From [Flexibacter] sp. ATCC 35208 (GTDB lineage: Bacteria; Bacteroidota; Bacteroidia; Chitinophagales; Chitinophagaceae): 34,908 bases of DNA. The translations under genes and the position numbers were made by a program. Below the pieces are notes generated by a model. That model saw only the letters and a list, made by a program, of their open reading frames with translations, made no database searches and was not told the origin of the DNA. The stretch is from contig NZ_MTKN01000008.1 of NCBI RefSeq assembly GCF_001975825.1, positions 33,153-68,060 on the forward strand, in the 5' to 3' direction. This document shows, piece by piece, positions 1 to 8,500 of the stretch; positions within the stretch are counted from its first letter, which is position 1; every line of letters begins with the position of its first letter.

Positions 1-46
1 GTCTGACCTCCTTCGCTTTCATTCGTTCTTACACGCGATTATTTAG

Positions 47-54
47 TAAATTTG
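47..54 (+). promoter_or_regulatory. -7 promoter box TAAATTTG, leaderless geometry
   Basis: TAAATTTG is an exact match to the Bacteroidota -7 consensus TAnnTTTG. It ends 4 bases before the ATG at 59, so transcription would start at or next to the start codon. No convincing -33 element is visible. The leaderless reading is inference. Confidence 0.6.
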
Positions 55-58
55 ATTC

Positions 59-562
59 ATGGAAGAGATAGTAAACAAAGTAGCGCAAAGTGGACTCCTC
101 ACATTAGATCTGGAAGACTACTATCCTCAGGAAGAAACTGTTGTTTTCGACCTGAAACAATATCTTTTCATGGAGATGATCCTGAAAGAGAAAGATTTCC
201 GTGCCGCCCTTCAAGAATTAGACTGGGAACAATATCGCAATAAAAATGTCGCCATCATCTGTTCTGCAGATGCTGTAGTTCCATTTTGGGGCTACATGCT
301 CGTCATGACCTACCTGGAACCCATCGCACACTATGCAGCCTTTGGTTCTAAAGAAGAAATCTTCAAAACCCAGTTCATGAAGCGCCTCAATGCAATTGAC
401 ATGACCGCTTACGAAGACAAACGTGTGGTTGTGAAAGGTTGTGGAGATAAAGGCGCCGGCGAAGCCGCTTATGTGGAAATCACCCGTTTGCTGCGCCCGG
501 TGGCAAAAAGTATCATGTACGGAGAACCTTGCTCCACCGTACCGATCTTCAAAAAGAAATAA
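59..562 (+). CDS. DUF2480 family protein
   Basis: A 167-residue soluble protein without signal peptide or membrane segment. I recognise it as the DUF2480 family, widespread in Bacteroidota, from the N-terminal EEIVNKVAQSGLLTLDLEDYYP region, the central CSADAVVPFWGYML stretch and the C-terminal VKSIMYGEPCSTVP-like ending (here AKSIMYGEPCSTVPIFKKK). The biochemical function is unknown. From memory, family members often sit beside SUF iron-sulfur assembly genes, but the window starts just upstream so this cannot be tested here. Three Cys residues lie in conserved-looking motifs (CSADA, KGCGDKG, GEPCST), which could fit a metal or redox role; that is speculation. The start is supported by a -7 promoter box 4 bases upstream. 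The stop codon abuts the corA stop with no base between. Confidence 0.85.
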   Translation: MEEIVNKVAQSGLLTLDLEDYYPQEETVVFDLKQYLFMEMILKEKDFRAALQELDWEQYRNKNVAIICSADAVVPFWGYMLVMTYLEPIAHYAAFGSKEEIFKTQFMKRLNAIDMTAYEDKRVVVKGCGDKGAGEAAYVEITRLLRPVAKSIMYGEPCSTVPIFKKK

Positions 563-1669
563 TCAGAACCATCCTCTTTTTCTGAAGAAAATGATCATGC
601 CCACCAGCATGAAGATCATAGATCCTAATACGATAAAGTACCCGTTGTGGGTATGCAGCTCCGGCATGTACTCAAAGTTCATCCCGTAGATACCTGCTAC
701 CAAAGTTAATGGCGCCATCAGTGTCGTCACCACCGCCAGTACCTTCATGATCTCATTCATCTTCAGGTTGATCTGGGTATGATATTGTTCCTGTACGTTC
801 AGGAGTGCTTCACGGTAGTTTTCCGCCAGATCGTTGGCCTGTATGATATGATCATACACGTCCTTAAAATATTTCATAGTCCGCTCATCCAGCAGCGGAC
901 TTTCGCATTTCATAAACCCATTGATCAGGTCCCGTACCGGTGAGATCGCTCTTTTAAATAACAATAGCTCCCTGCGCAGGTAATTGATCCGCGCCAGTGT
1001 GCGGGTATTAGGTTGATGCTGCACCAGATCTTCCATCAGCTCTATACGGTCACCTAGTTTATCAAGAATAAGGAAGTAGCTATCCACAATCACATCGAGC
1101 AGGTTATAACATAGATAATCTGCCCCTGCGCTGCGGATCCGCGAATTTTCTATCCGTAGTTTTTCTCTTACATGATCGAATACATCTCTGGTCGCTTCTT
1201 CCTGGAAGGAAATGACATAATTTTTTCCTAGTACAATGCTCACCTGTTCATATTCTATAGTTGCTGTCTCTACATTGTAATACGCCATCGGCAGTAAGGC
1301 AAACAGGTGTTGCCCTATCTCATCCATCTTGGCCCGCTGTCCGACGCTCATAATATCTTCTTCCAGCAGCAGGTGAATGCCGATTTTTGTACAGATCTCA
1401 TGCACCGTTTCCTTGTTGATTCCATCTACATTGATCCAGGTTGCTTCTGGTGTATCAATGTATTTGAAAATCGTGCGATGATCCTCCCCTGAGCTCTCTG
1501 TGAAATGAACCGGAGTGTAATCAAAAATTGTTACTTTCTCACATCTTCCCGGCGGGCGTGAAGTAGGGCCTGTCACTGGGTTATAGTTCATAATCCGTTG
1601 TTTCCTCACCTTGAATGGGTTCAGTACATCCGGAATCGGAATGGGTATGATGGACTTCGACTTACGCAT
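563..1669 (-). CDS. corA: CorA-family magnesium/cobalt transporter
   Basis: 368 residues, normal length for CorA. A long cytoplasmic alpha/beta and helical domain (about 1-300) leads into two C-terminal membrane helices (about 305-328 and 344-362). The signature GMN selectivity motif is at 329-331 in the sequence YGMNFEYMPEL, and the protein ends in a basic tail KRGWF, as in characterised CorA proteins. It should form a homopentameric Mg2+ (possibly Co2+/Ni2+) channel in the inner membrane. The first ~35 residues are a Pro- and basic-rich extension. The ATG at 1669 is preceded at exactly 4 bases by a TAAATTTA box. The gene converges directly on the DUF2480 gene with abutting stop codons. Confidence 0.93.
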   Translation of the reverse strand: MRKSKSIIPIPIPDVLNPFKVRKQRIMNYNPVTGPTSRPPGRCEKVTIFDYTPVHFTESSGEDHRTIFKYIDTPEATWINVDGINKETVHEICTKIGIHLLLEEDIMSVGQRAKMDEIGQHLFALLPMAYYNVETATIEYEQVSIVLGKNYVISFQEEATRDVFDHVREKLRIENSRIRSAGADYLCYNLLDVIVDSYFLILDKLGDRIELMEDLVQHQPNTRTLARINYLRRELLLFKRAISPVRDLINGFMKCESPLLDERTMKYFKDVYDHIIQANDLAENYREALLNVQEQYHTQINLKMNEIMKVLAVVTTLMAPLTLVAGIYGMNFEYMPELHTHNGYFIVLGSMIFMLVGMIIFFRKRGWF

Positions 1670-1673
1670 GTTA

Positions 1674-1681
1674 TAAATTTA
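1674..1681 (-). promoter_or_regulatory. -7 promoter box TAAATTTA of corA, leaderless geometry
   Basis: TAAATTTA matches TAnnTTTG except for the last base and lies 4 bases before the corA ATG. It sits between the corA start and a strong hairpin, so the hairpin would cover the region where a -33 element is expected. Confidence 0.5.
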
Positions 1682-1688
1682 AACAAAA

Positions 1689-1716
1689 AAGCGCTTTGCT
1701 ATGTAGCAAAGCGCTT
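1689..1716 (-). terminator. Perfect 12-bp hairpin with T tract, upstream of corA
   Basis: AAGCGCTTTGCT and AGCAAAGCGCTT form a perfect 12-bp stem around a 4-base loop. On the minus strand the stem runs into a T tract (TTTTTTG), so it resembles an intrinsic terminator pointing at corA, although no gene is visible upstream on that strand. It could insulate corA from read-through, or be a cis-regulatory hairpin. Confidence 0.6.
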
Positions 1717-1807
1717 CTAAAGATATGGCCTTTCATTTGCAAAAGGTACTGCAGGCGAACGTTCCACCAGCAGCAAAAGATTGGTTATTAAGATAGGATA
1801 TGGAGAC

Positions 1808-1847
1808 TAAGTATTATAATACTTACGCTTCCGTAAAACTTACGGAA
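1808..1847. repeat. Overlapping inverted repeats (palindrome cluster)
   Basis: TAAGTATTATAATACTTA at 1808-1825 is a perfect 18-bp palindrome. Immediately after it, TTCCGTAA-AAC-TTACGGAA at 1829-1847 is a perfect 8-bp inverted repeat. The two are linked by a third, TTACG-CTTC-CGTAA, and ACTTACG occurs twice (1821-1827, 1838-1844). This could be a compound operator or alternative RNA hairpins. Confidence 0.6.
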
Positions 1848-2223
1848 CAACAAAAACGTTAGTACCAGAAATAGGGAATTACAAATAAAGAATGGGTAAA
1901 AATTAAGTCAGTTTCAAACACATCCCATGACACTCACTTCCATTTTGTTGTGATGGTATTTCTCGTCATTCTCAGAAGGTATATGGTTCACACTGATTGT
2001 CCTGCAAATAACACTACTGTCATAAGAATTCCAAAAAAAATAGAATAAATACTACAAAAATGTAAGAAAAATGAGTAACGATACCTGCATTGAGTAAAAA
2101 TGTGGACAATCCAAATGGGGAAATCATCTGTTAAAATACCCGCTGGTAGTGGATGACTAAAAGGAAGGGTTTTTGTACTGGCATAATCAGCACTTAAACA
2201 CCATCATTTTTAAAACATGAATT

Positions 2224-2775
2224 ATGGAAAACAAGCTGAGTAATAAGAAAGTGGCCATCCTGGTGGCAGATGGTTTTGAAGAAGTAGAATTTACCAAGCC
2301 CATGGAGGCATTAAAAGATGCTGGTGCGGAAGTAGACGTTGTATCCCTCCACGATGGAGAAGTAAAAGCGTGGGCTGAAAAAGATTGGGGTAAAAGCTAT
2401 CCCGTTACGCTGACAGTAAGCAATGCCAATGCGAAAGATTATGATGCCCTGGTATTACCAGGCGGTGTGATGAATCCTGATCATTTACGTGAGAATCAGG
2501 ATGCCGTAAACTTTGTAAGCGGCTTTTTTGATGATAGCAAGCCAATAGCTGCTATCTGCCATGGTCCGTGGACGTTGATTGAAACAGGTGAGTTAAAAGG
2601 AAGAAGGGTTACCTCCTATCCTTCTTTAAAGACGGATTTGGTAAACGCTGGCGCCAACTGGGTGGATGAGGAGGTTGTAGTAGATAATGGACTGGTTACC
2701 AGTCGTAACCCACATGATCTGCCTGCTTTTTGCAGGAAAATGGTGGAAGAGATTGGAGAAGGTGTTCACGCTTGA
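2224..2775 (+). CDS. DJ-1/PfpI family protein (type 1 glutamine amidotransferase-like)
   Basis: 183 residues, the usual length for the PfpI/YhbO/YraA group. The fold starts with the VAILVADGFEEVEF strand and elbow, with the conserved acidic residue at Glu20. The nucleophile elbow is AAICHGPW with Cys112 followed by His113, and the family's TSYPSLKTDLVNAGA segment follows. Relatives have been described as intracellular proteases or as glyoxalase/deglycase-type stress proteins; the exact activity is disputed and cannot be told from sequence. A methylglyoxal synthase gene lies elsewhere in the window (23.5 kb), but there is no operon link. The gene is monocistronic, ending in a strong terminator. 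An ATG at 2217 is in another frame, so 2224 is the natural start. Confidence 0.9.
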   Translation: MENKLSNKKVAILVADGFEEVEFTKPMEALKDAGAEVDVVSLHDGEVKAWAEKDWGKSYPVTLTVSNANAKDYDALVLPGGVMNPDHLRENQDAVNFVSGFFDDSKPIAAICHGPWTLIETGELKGRRVTSYPSLKTDLVNAGANWVDEEVVVDNGLVTSRNPHDLPAFCRKMVEEIGEGVHA

Positions 2776-2791
2776 GCAGGCATGTAAAATG

Positions 2792-2842
2792 AATGTGGGC
2801 AGTACAGGAGGGATCCCTCTTTGTTACTGCCCACATTTTTTT
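2792..2842 (+). terminator. Intrinsic terminator after the DJ-1 gene
   Basis: AATGTGGGCAGTA (2792-2804) pairs perfectly with TACTGCCCACATT (2825-2837), followed by a T-rich run. It lies between convergent genes and may serve both; the rlpA stop codon is at 2841-2843. Confidence 0.85.
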
Positions 2843-3224
2843 ATTTTTTCTTTTTATATTTTATTTCTACTGGCGCCATTCCGGTACTAATCATGCCCAG
2901 CTTCTTTGCAGCTTTCTTTGATAGGTCTATCACTCTTCCTTCAACAAAGGGGCCTCTGTCTGTGATGGTTACCTTTACAGAGCGGCCGTTGGCGATATTC
3001 ACCACTTTTACTTTTGTACCAAATGGTAAGGTACGGTGTGCGGCGGTCATTTTGTTCTGATGAAAAATACTGCCACTGGCGGTTTTCCTTCCCTCAAATT
3101 TGTCAGCATAATAAGATGCTTTTCCGCTCTCGGTAATTTTCCTGCTACAGGAGGAGAATAAAATAAGCATCGCGCTACACAGCACGAGCATCCATCTTGT
3201 GTGTTTCTTTGTAATCATAGGCAT
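2841..3224 (-). CDS. rlpA: RlpA-like double-psi beta-barrel lipoprotein
   Basis: 127 residues with a lipoprotein signal (hydrophobic run then lipobox LFSSC, Cys26), so it is expected to be lipid-anchored in the envelope. The rest is one RlpA-like DPBB domain: GKASYYADKFEGRKTASG, TAAHRTLPFGTKVKV and TITDRGPF. RlpA proteins of Gram-negative bacteria are septal lytic transglycosylases that cut stem-peptide-free glycan strands. The His of TAAH and the Asp of TDRGPF (His131 and Asp157 of Pseudomonas RlpA) are present, but the Glu normally 11 residues before that His is Ser here (ASGSIF). There is no SPOR domain. The start lies 18 bases after the tamL stop, suggesting co-transcription. A second in-frame ATG at 3218 is an alternative start. 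Confidence 0.88.
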   Translation of the reverse strand: MPMITKKHTRWMLVLCSAMLILFSSCSRKITESGKASYYADKFEGRKTASGSIFHQNKMTAAHRTLPFGTKVKVVNIANGRSVKVTITDRGPFVEGRVIDLSKKAAKKLGMISTGMAPVEIKYKKKK

Positions 3225-3242
3225 GCCGCTAAGTTAAACCAA

Positions 3243-5543
3243 TTAGAAAGGATAACCGATCGCAATATTCAGGATCAGATTCTCTTTGCGCCAGTCCGGA
3301 TCTCCAAATTTGATATCTTTCATGACCCATCGCTCCCCTTCCGGCAACCATGGTTTTCGAAGCGGAAAGGCCAGATCCAGGCGTACTACCAGGATAGATG
3401 CATCTACACGTAAACCGGCACCCGCATCTACTGCAATCTGACTAACAAATCTACTGGTGCTGAACTGACTACCCAGTTTTTCCGGTACTTCCTTCTTCAG
3501 CCAGATATTACCAGCATCCAGGAATACAGCAGCATTGAAAATGCCGGTGAGATGCGCACGTATTTCAGAGTTATATTCCAACTTCACATCTCCTGCTTCA
3601 TTTGCCAGGTATTTACTGCTGGTATCACGATAGCTACCAGGACCCAGTGTTCTGGCGCGGAAACCTCTTAAACTGCTGCTACCACCTATGAAAAATTGCT
3701 TCACAAAAGGAAGGGTGGTAGAGTTGCCATATGGCATACCGTAACCGGCAAAGAGCCTGTTCACCCAGGTCAGTGACCTGTTCAGTTTCCAGTAGTGACG
3801 CACATCGGCAGACAAACGGATGAATTGTGCAAATGGACTACCGAAAATGGTCTTCATACCTGTATCATTTCTGGGAATGATCAAACCAGCCAGGTTACCG
3901 GAGTAATCGATGTTCCCATTCATGTAGAAGGTATGCACCTTATTCGTAGCCTTGTTATCGTAGGTGATATCGTAGTTACCGCCAAGAATAAATTGTTTCT
4001 CAATTGCTGAGCGCTGGCTTGGATCATTCAGTAATATACTGTCGTAGCCTGCTGTCGTCTTGGTAGGCAGTACATAGGTGATAGATACCGGTGCCCACTT
4101 GTGCTCCAGGAACTGCGTCTTGCGCCAGATGTACTGGAACTGGAAGTTGTAAGCATTCAGGTTATACAGCTGGCTACGGCTATACAGTTCATAACTCACG
4201 CTGATGCGGGTGCGGGGTACATAAGGTGTATGTACATTCAGGTTCCAGAATGGCTGATAGAAACGGGGAATCGTCATCGCTGCTTCTGTCTTCAGGTTAT
4301 ATGAGTTACCACCAACCACAGTTGAATTGGTACCCTTGCCTCCCACCTGCCATTCCAGACCACCGGATAATGAGATTTCCAACAGATTAGCATAATGAAG
4401 CCAGTTACGGTCTTTGGATGTGATCTTTATTTCGGAACCGGCGAAGTTGTTGGATTTGGATGTACCTCTCAACTCGGCGGACAAGCTACGCCTTGGATAA
4501 GGGGTGAGGAAGAAACTGACATTGAGCCTGGAACTGTCTCCCCTCACCTGCCGGAACTGCCCTTTCACAAATTTGAACGTACCCAGGTCAGTGAGACGAT
4601 GTAGGGTAATGTCATGATTACTCAACCTGTACATACTATCCGGCTTCAGGAATACCATTCTGTCAAATACACTCGGCTTGAATTTTTTGGTAGAATCTAT
4701 AATACGAATACCGTTATATATTACCGGCGTACCCTTTCGGGAGAGCGAATCCTGGTCCAGTGAATAATTCGGGTACAGCGTGATGTTCTTCATCGTGTAC
4801 GGTCGCTTTGCCTGTGGAGGAGTTTCGTCTTTTACTTTCAGATAAAGATCAACCATACCATTGTTGGTACTATCAACTTCCACCAGCAGGTGATCGACAG
4901 TGAAGTAATAGTAGCCCTGGTCTTTCAGTATGTTATTGATTCTCACTCTTTCGGCCTTGATGCTATCCAGCCTGTAAGGGCGGTTGATCTTGAGAGAGGT
5001 ATGTTTATAAGCAGCAGCAATGGCTTTACCCAGATCACTGCTGTCTGTTTGGTAAGTCACACTCTTAATACGGTAACGATGATTGGGCGTTACGGTGTAA
5101 ACACCGGATGCTTTTTTACTACCGGAAGTTTTTATTTCAGAAGTGACCAGCGCCTGAAAGAAACCATTATCCACAAGATATTGCTCCAATACATTGGCAG
5201 TGTAATCTGCCTTTACAGAACTTAATAACACAGGAGCTTCTCCCAATTTATTGCGTAACAGGTGATTGAGACCTTTTCCTTTTGGTTTTTTACCAAGGTT
5301 ATATAGATAGAGCCGGATGGGCATACCCAGGAATTTTTTGTTCGGCTTCGGCCTTACACTGCTTTCCAGGCTGGCATTCAGCGTACCATAATCCCTTGGC
5401 TTTTTGCCAACCCACTTGACGGAGGTTCCTGTATAAAGGCGATCGCCTTCCGGTACTGACTTAGTAGAACTACACGAATAAAAGCCCATGGCGAACAATG
5501 CTGCCAGTATCGGGGAAATTATATGTTTATAGCTTTTAACCAT
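3243..5543 (-). CDS. tamL: TamL: lipoprotein TamA/BamA-like outer-membrane assembly protein
   Basis: I choose the ATG at 5543 (766 residues): it lies 1 base after the tamB stop and gives a proper lipoprotein signal, MVKSYKH followed by a hydrophobic run and FYSC (Cys24). The longer frame to 5636 would overlap tamB and bury the signal. The N-terminal half resembles POTRA modules (NVLEQYLVDNGFFQA; NNILKDQGYYYFTVD). The C-terminal ~400 residues are an Omp85 16-strand barrel with the L6 motif LRGFRARTLGPGSY and a terminal aromatic residue, ending NIAIGYPF. In Bacteroidota, TamL is the lipidated counterpart of TamA and partners TamB in moving lipids or outer-membrane proteins across the periplasm. 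The tamB-tamL adjacency supports the call. Confidence 0.9.
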   Translation of the reverse strand: MVKSYKHIISPILAALFAMGFYSCSSTKSVPEGDRLYTGTSVKWVGKKPRDYGTLNASLESSVRPKPNKKFLGMPIRLYLYNLGKKPKGKGLNHLLRNKLGEAPVLLSSVKADYTANVLEQYLVDNGFFQALVTSEIKTSGSKKASGVYTVTPNHRYRIKSVTYQTDSSDLGKAIAAAYKHTSLKINRPYRLDSIKAERVRINNILKDQGYYYFTVDHLLVEVDSTNNGMVDLYLKVKDETPPQAKRPYTMKNITLYPNYSLDQDSLSRKGTPVIYNGIRIIDSTKKFKPSVFDRMVFLKPDSMYRLSNHDITLHRLTDLGTFKFVKGQFRQVRGDSSRLNVSFFLTPYPRRSLSAELRGTSKSNNFAGSEIKITSKDRNWLHYANLLEISLSGGLEWQVGGKGTNSTVVGGNSYNLKTEAAMTIPRFYQPFWNLNVHTPYVPRTRISVSYELYSRSQLYNLNAYNFQFQYIWRKTQFLEHKWAPVSITYVLPTKTTAGYDSILLNDPSQRSAIEKQFILGGNYDITYDNKATNKVHTFYMNGNIDYSGNLAGLIIPRNDTGMKTIFGSPFAQFIRLSADVRHYWKLNRSLTWVNRLFAGYGMPYGNSTTLPFVKQFFIGGSSSLRGFRARTLGPGSYRDTSSKYLANEAGDVKLEYNSEIRAHLTGIFNAAVFLDAGNIWLKKEVPEKLGSQFSTSRFVSQIAVDAGAGLRVDASILVVRLDLAFPLRKPWLPEGERWVMKDIKFGDPDWRKENLILNIAIGYPF

Positions 5544-5544
5544 C

Positions 5545-8500
5545 TTATTTCTTAGTACTGGTTTTCTTCTGGGAACGGAGTTTTTCAGATTGCTTATCTT
5601 TTTTCGCCCGCTGGAATATCTCGCGGAAATTATCATAGTCCATGATCAATGCAAAGGCTACACCGGTTTCTACTACCTGCCCTTCGATAACAGTGGTATT
5701 GTCCTGACGCTGGTACACCCTTACACGATAACGGCCATCGCGGGTCAGTTTATATTCTACTGATACGTCGCCTACCAGTGTGCTGGGGTTTGCCTGCGAT
5801 TCACCTTCCAGCATCACATTGGAACCAATGGATACAGAGAGGCGATCATTGAACAGGCTCTTGGAAGCACCTACTTTCAGATTGGTGGTTTGCTGTGCGG
5901 AACCGGATGAATAGTCTTCGTCTGATTGCAGGTCGAAGTTGAGGTCTACACCTTTGATCAGGCTACCAGCCAGGTTATTCAGCTGTTGAGAAAGGATCTT
6001 GCTCACACTCTGACGAGCCATGTTGCTCACGCCATAGTCGCTGCTACCTTCGCCTGACATCGGATCTTCAGGTATAAAGCTATTCAGCACCAGCAGACCC
6101 ATTACCTGTTTGTTCAGTTCAGATGGGATCTGGTTAATCTGTTTGATGCGGTTATACACACTACCACTAAATGCATTTTGTTCTGCCTCCGGCATATCCA
6201 GTTCGAAGGAGATGTCTGGTTTCAGCAGATTGCCTTTGATATGGAGGTATACATAGAATGGTAATTTCTGTTTGTACTTGTTCCTGTCTGTCTGGGAGAG
6301 ACTGGTCAGCTGATCCTGTACCAGGTCAGCCGCTTCTGCATTCACGGTATACTTTGCCGTGATATCCAGATCTGCATCGGTAGCGTCTCCGCTAAAGGTA
6401 ATGGCACTTCCCTTTTCAATGGAGAAAGAGCGTTTGATCAGTTGGTTCAGCGACATTTCGTACTTACCCTCAGAAATTTCGTAACGGCCGGTCAGACTCA
6501 TTTTGCTACTGGCATCCAGGGTCGCATTGATGCTGGCAGTACCCTTTGCTTCTACATAGTCACCATTCACAGGGTCAATGATGATACGGATGGTAGATTG
6601 AGGCGTTATCTCAGCATTGCCTGAGAAGTTGATGCCTTTCAGCTTTGGGTTTTGCAGTTTAGTGCTGTCTACCATTTTCACCAGCGAAGAATCCAGTGGA
6701 TTGTCCTTGTCTACAAATATGATAACCCCTTCCCTGTTAGCTACCCCCGGTTCTTCGGATGGCAGGGTGACGGTTACATTCGATTTGTCGCGCAGCTTCA
6801 CATAAGCATCTACTCTTGGCAGATCCAGGTTGCCCCTTACTTTGATACGGGTGTCTACGAAAGCAGGCCCGTAATACATTTGCTGAGGGTCTACCTGTTT
6901 ACCGAGGATCATGAAGTTGTCTGCGTTGATATTGAGGTTGAAGTTATAATTAGAGTAGTCTTTTGTATTGATACGACCGTCCAGCACTAACTCATTCTGC
7001 AGGCTATCTGCTATTACGAATTTGTTGAACTGTACACCTTTTTCATCCAGTATGATGTTCTCATCAGGCATGGTGATATTGGCGCCTACATAGGTGATAG
7101 TACCACCAGCATCATTGAAATGCAGGTTCCCGGTTGCTTTAGGCATGTCGGTAGTACCTGTGATTTTGAAGTGGCCATCAGCACTACCATGCATGCGGGT
7201 CATATTACCGAAGGTGAATGACTCCAGCGATTTCATGTTCAGCTGGTTGATATCCACAGAGGCATTGATAATAGAGTCGTACGTTCCTTTTACCTGCAGG
7301 TCGTTGTCATTGCCTTTGAGATTCATGTCCAGGCTATACTGGTTAGGCTGTGGCGTGTTCACTTCGGCAGTTAGTGTACCCAGGTCAGATGCCCTGAAAG
7401 TCAGACTATCGACCGTGAGTTTTGAACTGATCAGCGGCGATTGATCCAGGTTGCGTATAGTGGCCTGCGCATTCAGGAGGCCATTGGCAAGTAAGGTATC
7501 GGCAGCCAGCAATGCGGTGATAGTAGAGAGCTTGAAGTTTTTGATATTCGTTTCGAGCGTGGGCAGTTTGCCATTGGCACTACTACTATCAGGTTTTGTC
7601 TGGATGGCGATGGACTGGTCATTGTATGATAACTGGATGTGGGCAGTATCAGGGCCACCATTGTGAATGTGGATCCGGTTGTTCTTATCCACCTGCCATT
7701 GCTGACGGTTCAGCAGCAGATCTTGTTTCAGTGAAAGTGCCAGCGCATTGTCCGGCAGGAATTCCACGAAGCCGCCTACTTTATATTTCGGATTGCGTTT
7801 TATGTCATCCAGCAGCAGGTCCCAGTCTACTTTCCCAGCTGTAGCAGCTGCCGTCAGGGACGTGTGATACAGGGGCATTACTTTATGATGAATATCTGCG
7901 AGAGATACCTGTGCCTTGAGGGTGGTATCTAAGATATTGGCATTAATGGCCAGGCTATCTATTAAGATAGAGTCGTAACTCAGCTTAGGCAGGGCGGCAT
8001 TGAGCACCAGCAGGCTACTGTCAGAATTCAGACGGCCGCTGATGAGCAATGGATATTCCATGCGCAAGGTCGGCGCCATAGCCTGTAAGCTGCGCGGAAA
8101 AGTCAAAGAGGCATTCCAAAATAACAGTTGGCCGGTCGGCAGTTGCACTAGCTTAGCACTGTCATAAGGACTTAATGGCTTGTTGATGATTTGTCCGAAC
8201 GCAGGGCCGATTTTGGTATAATCGATATTACCATTGGCGTTGATAAAACCAAATGGACCTGTGAGGCGCAGGTATTGCTGGTCCTTGTATTCAGCTAATA
8301 AAGAAATGGTATCTAATACGAAGACCTGCCCGTTGGTGGCCACCTGCCAGCTGGTGAGGAATGCATTCCCATCCAGGCGGTTGGGAGTAAGGCTGCTGAA
8401 ATCTACATCCATATTTCCTCTCAGCTCAAATGGATCACTGTACAGGTGTGTGGTATACAGGTCTGCACGTTGTATCTGGGCATTGGCTTTCAGTGACTGG

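Larger units (their letters stand above)
1670..2223. other. Long intergenic region between corA and the DJ-1 gene
   Basis: This 554-base AT-rich gap between divergent genes holds the corA promoter and terminator-like hairpin at its left end and a dense cluster of inverted repeats at 1808-1847. Neither strand has a convincing reading frame. I see no tRNA or known riboswitch. The promoter of the DJ-1 gene must lie near the right end, but I cannot assign it with confidence. Confidence 0.6.

Noticed and set aside
1737..1825. Minus-strand frame ending in a lanthipeptide-like tail (AAGGTFACSTFCK then stop)
   Set aside because: The tail looks like a GG-leader core peptide, but the frame is closed by a stop about 27 codons upstream and has no ATG or recognisable leader, and no lanthipeptide synthetase is nearby.
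5544..5636. 31-codon extension of tamL into tamB
   Set aside because: It would hide the lipoprotein signal; the ATG at 5543 is 1 base after the tamB stop and gives a proper lipobox.
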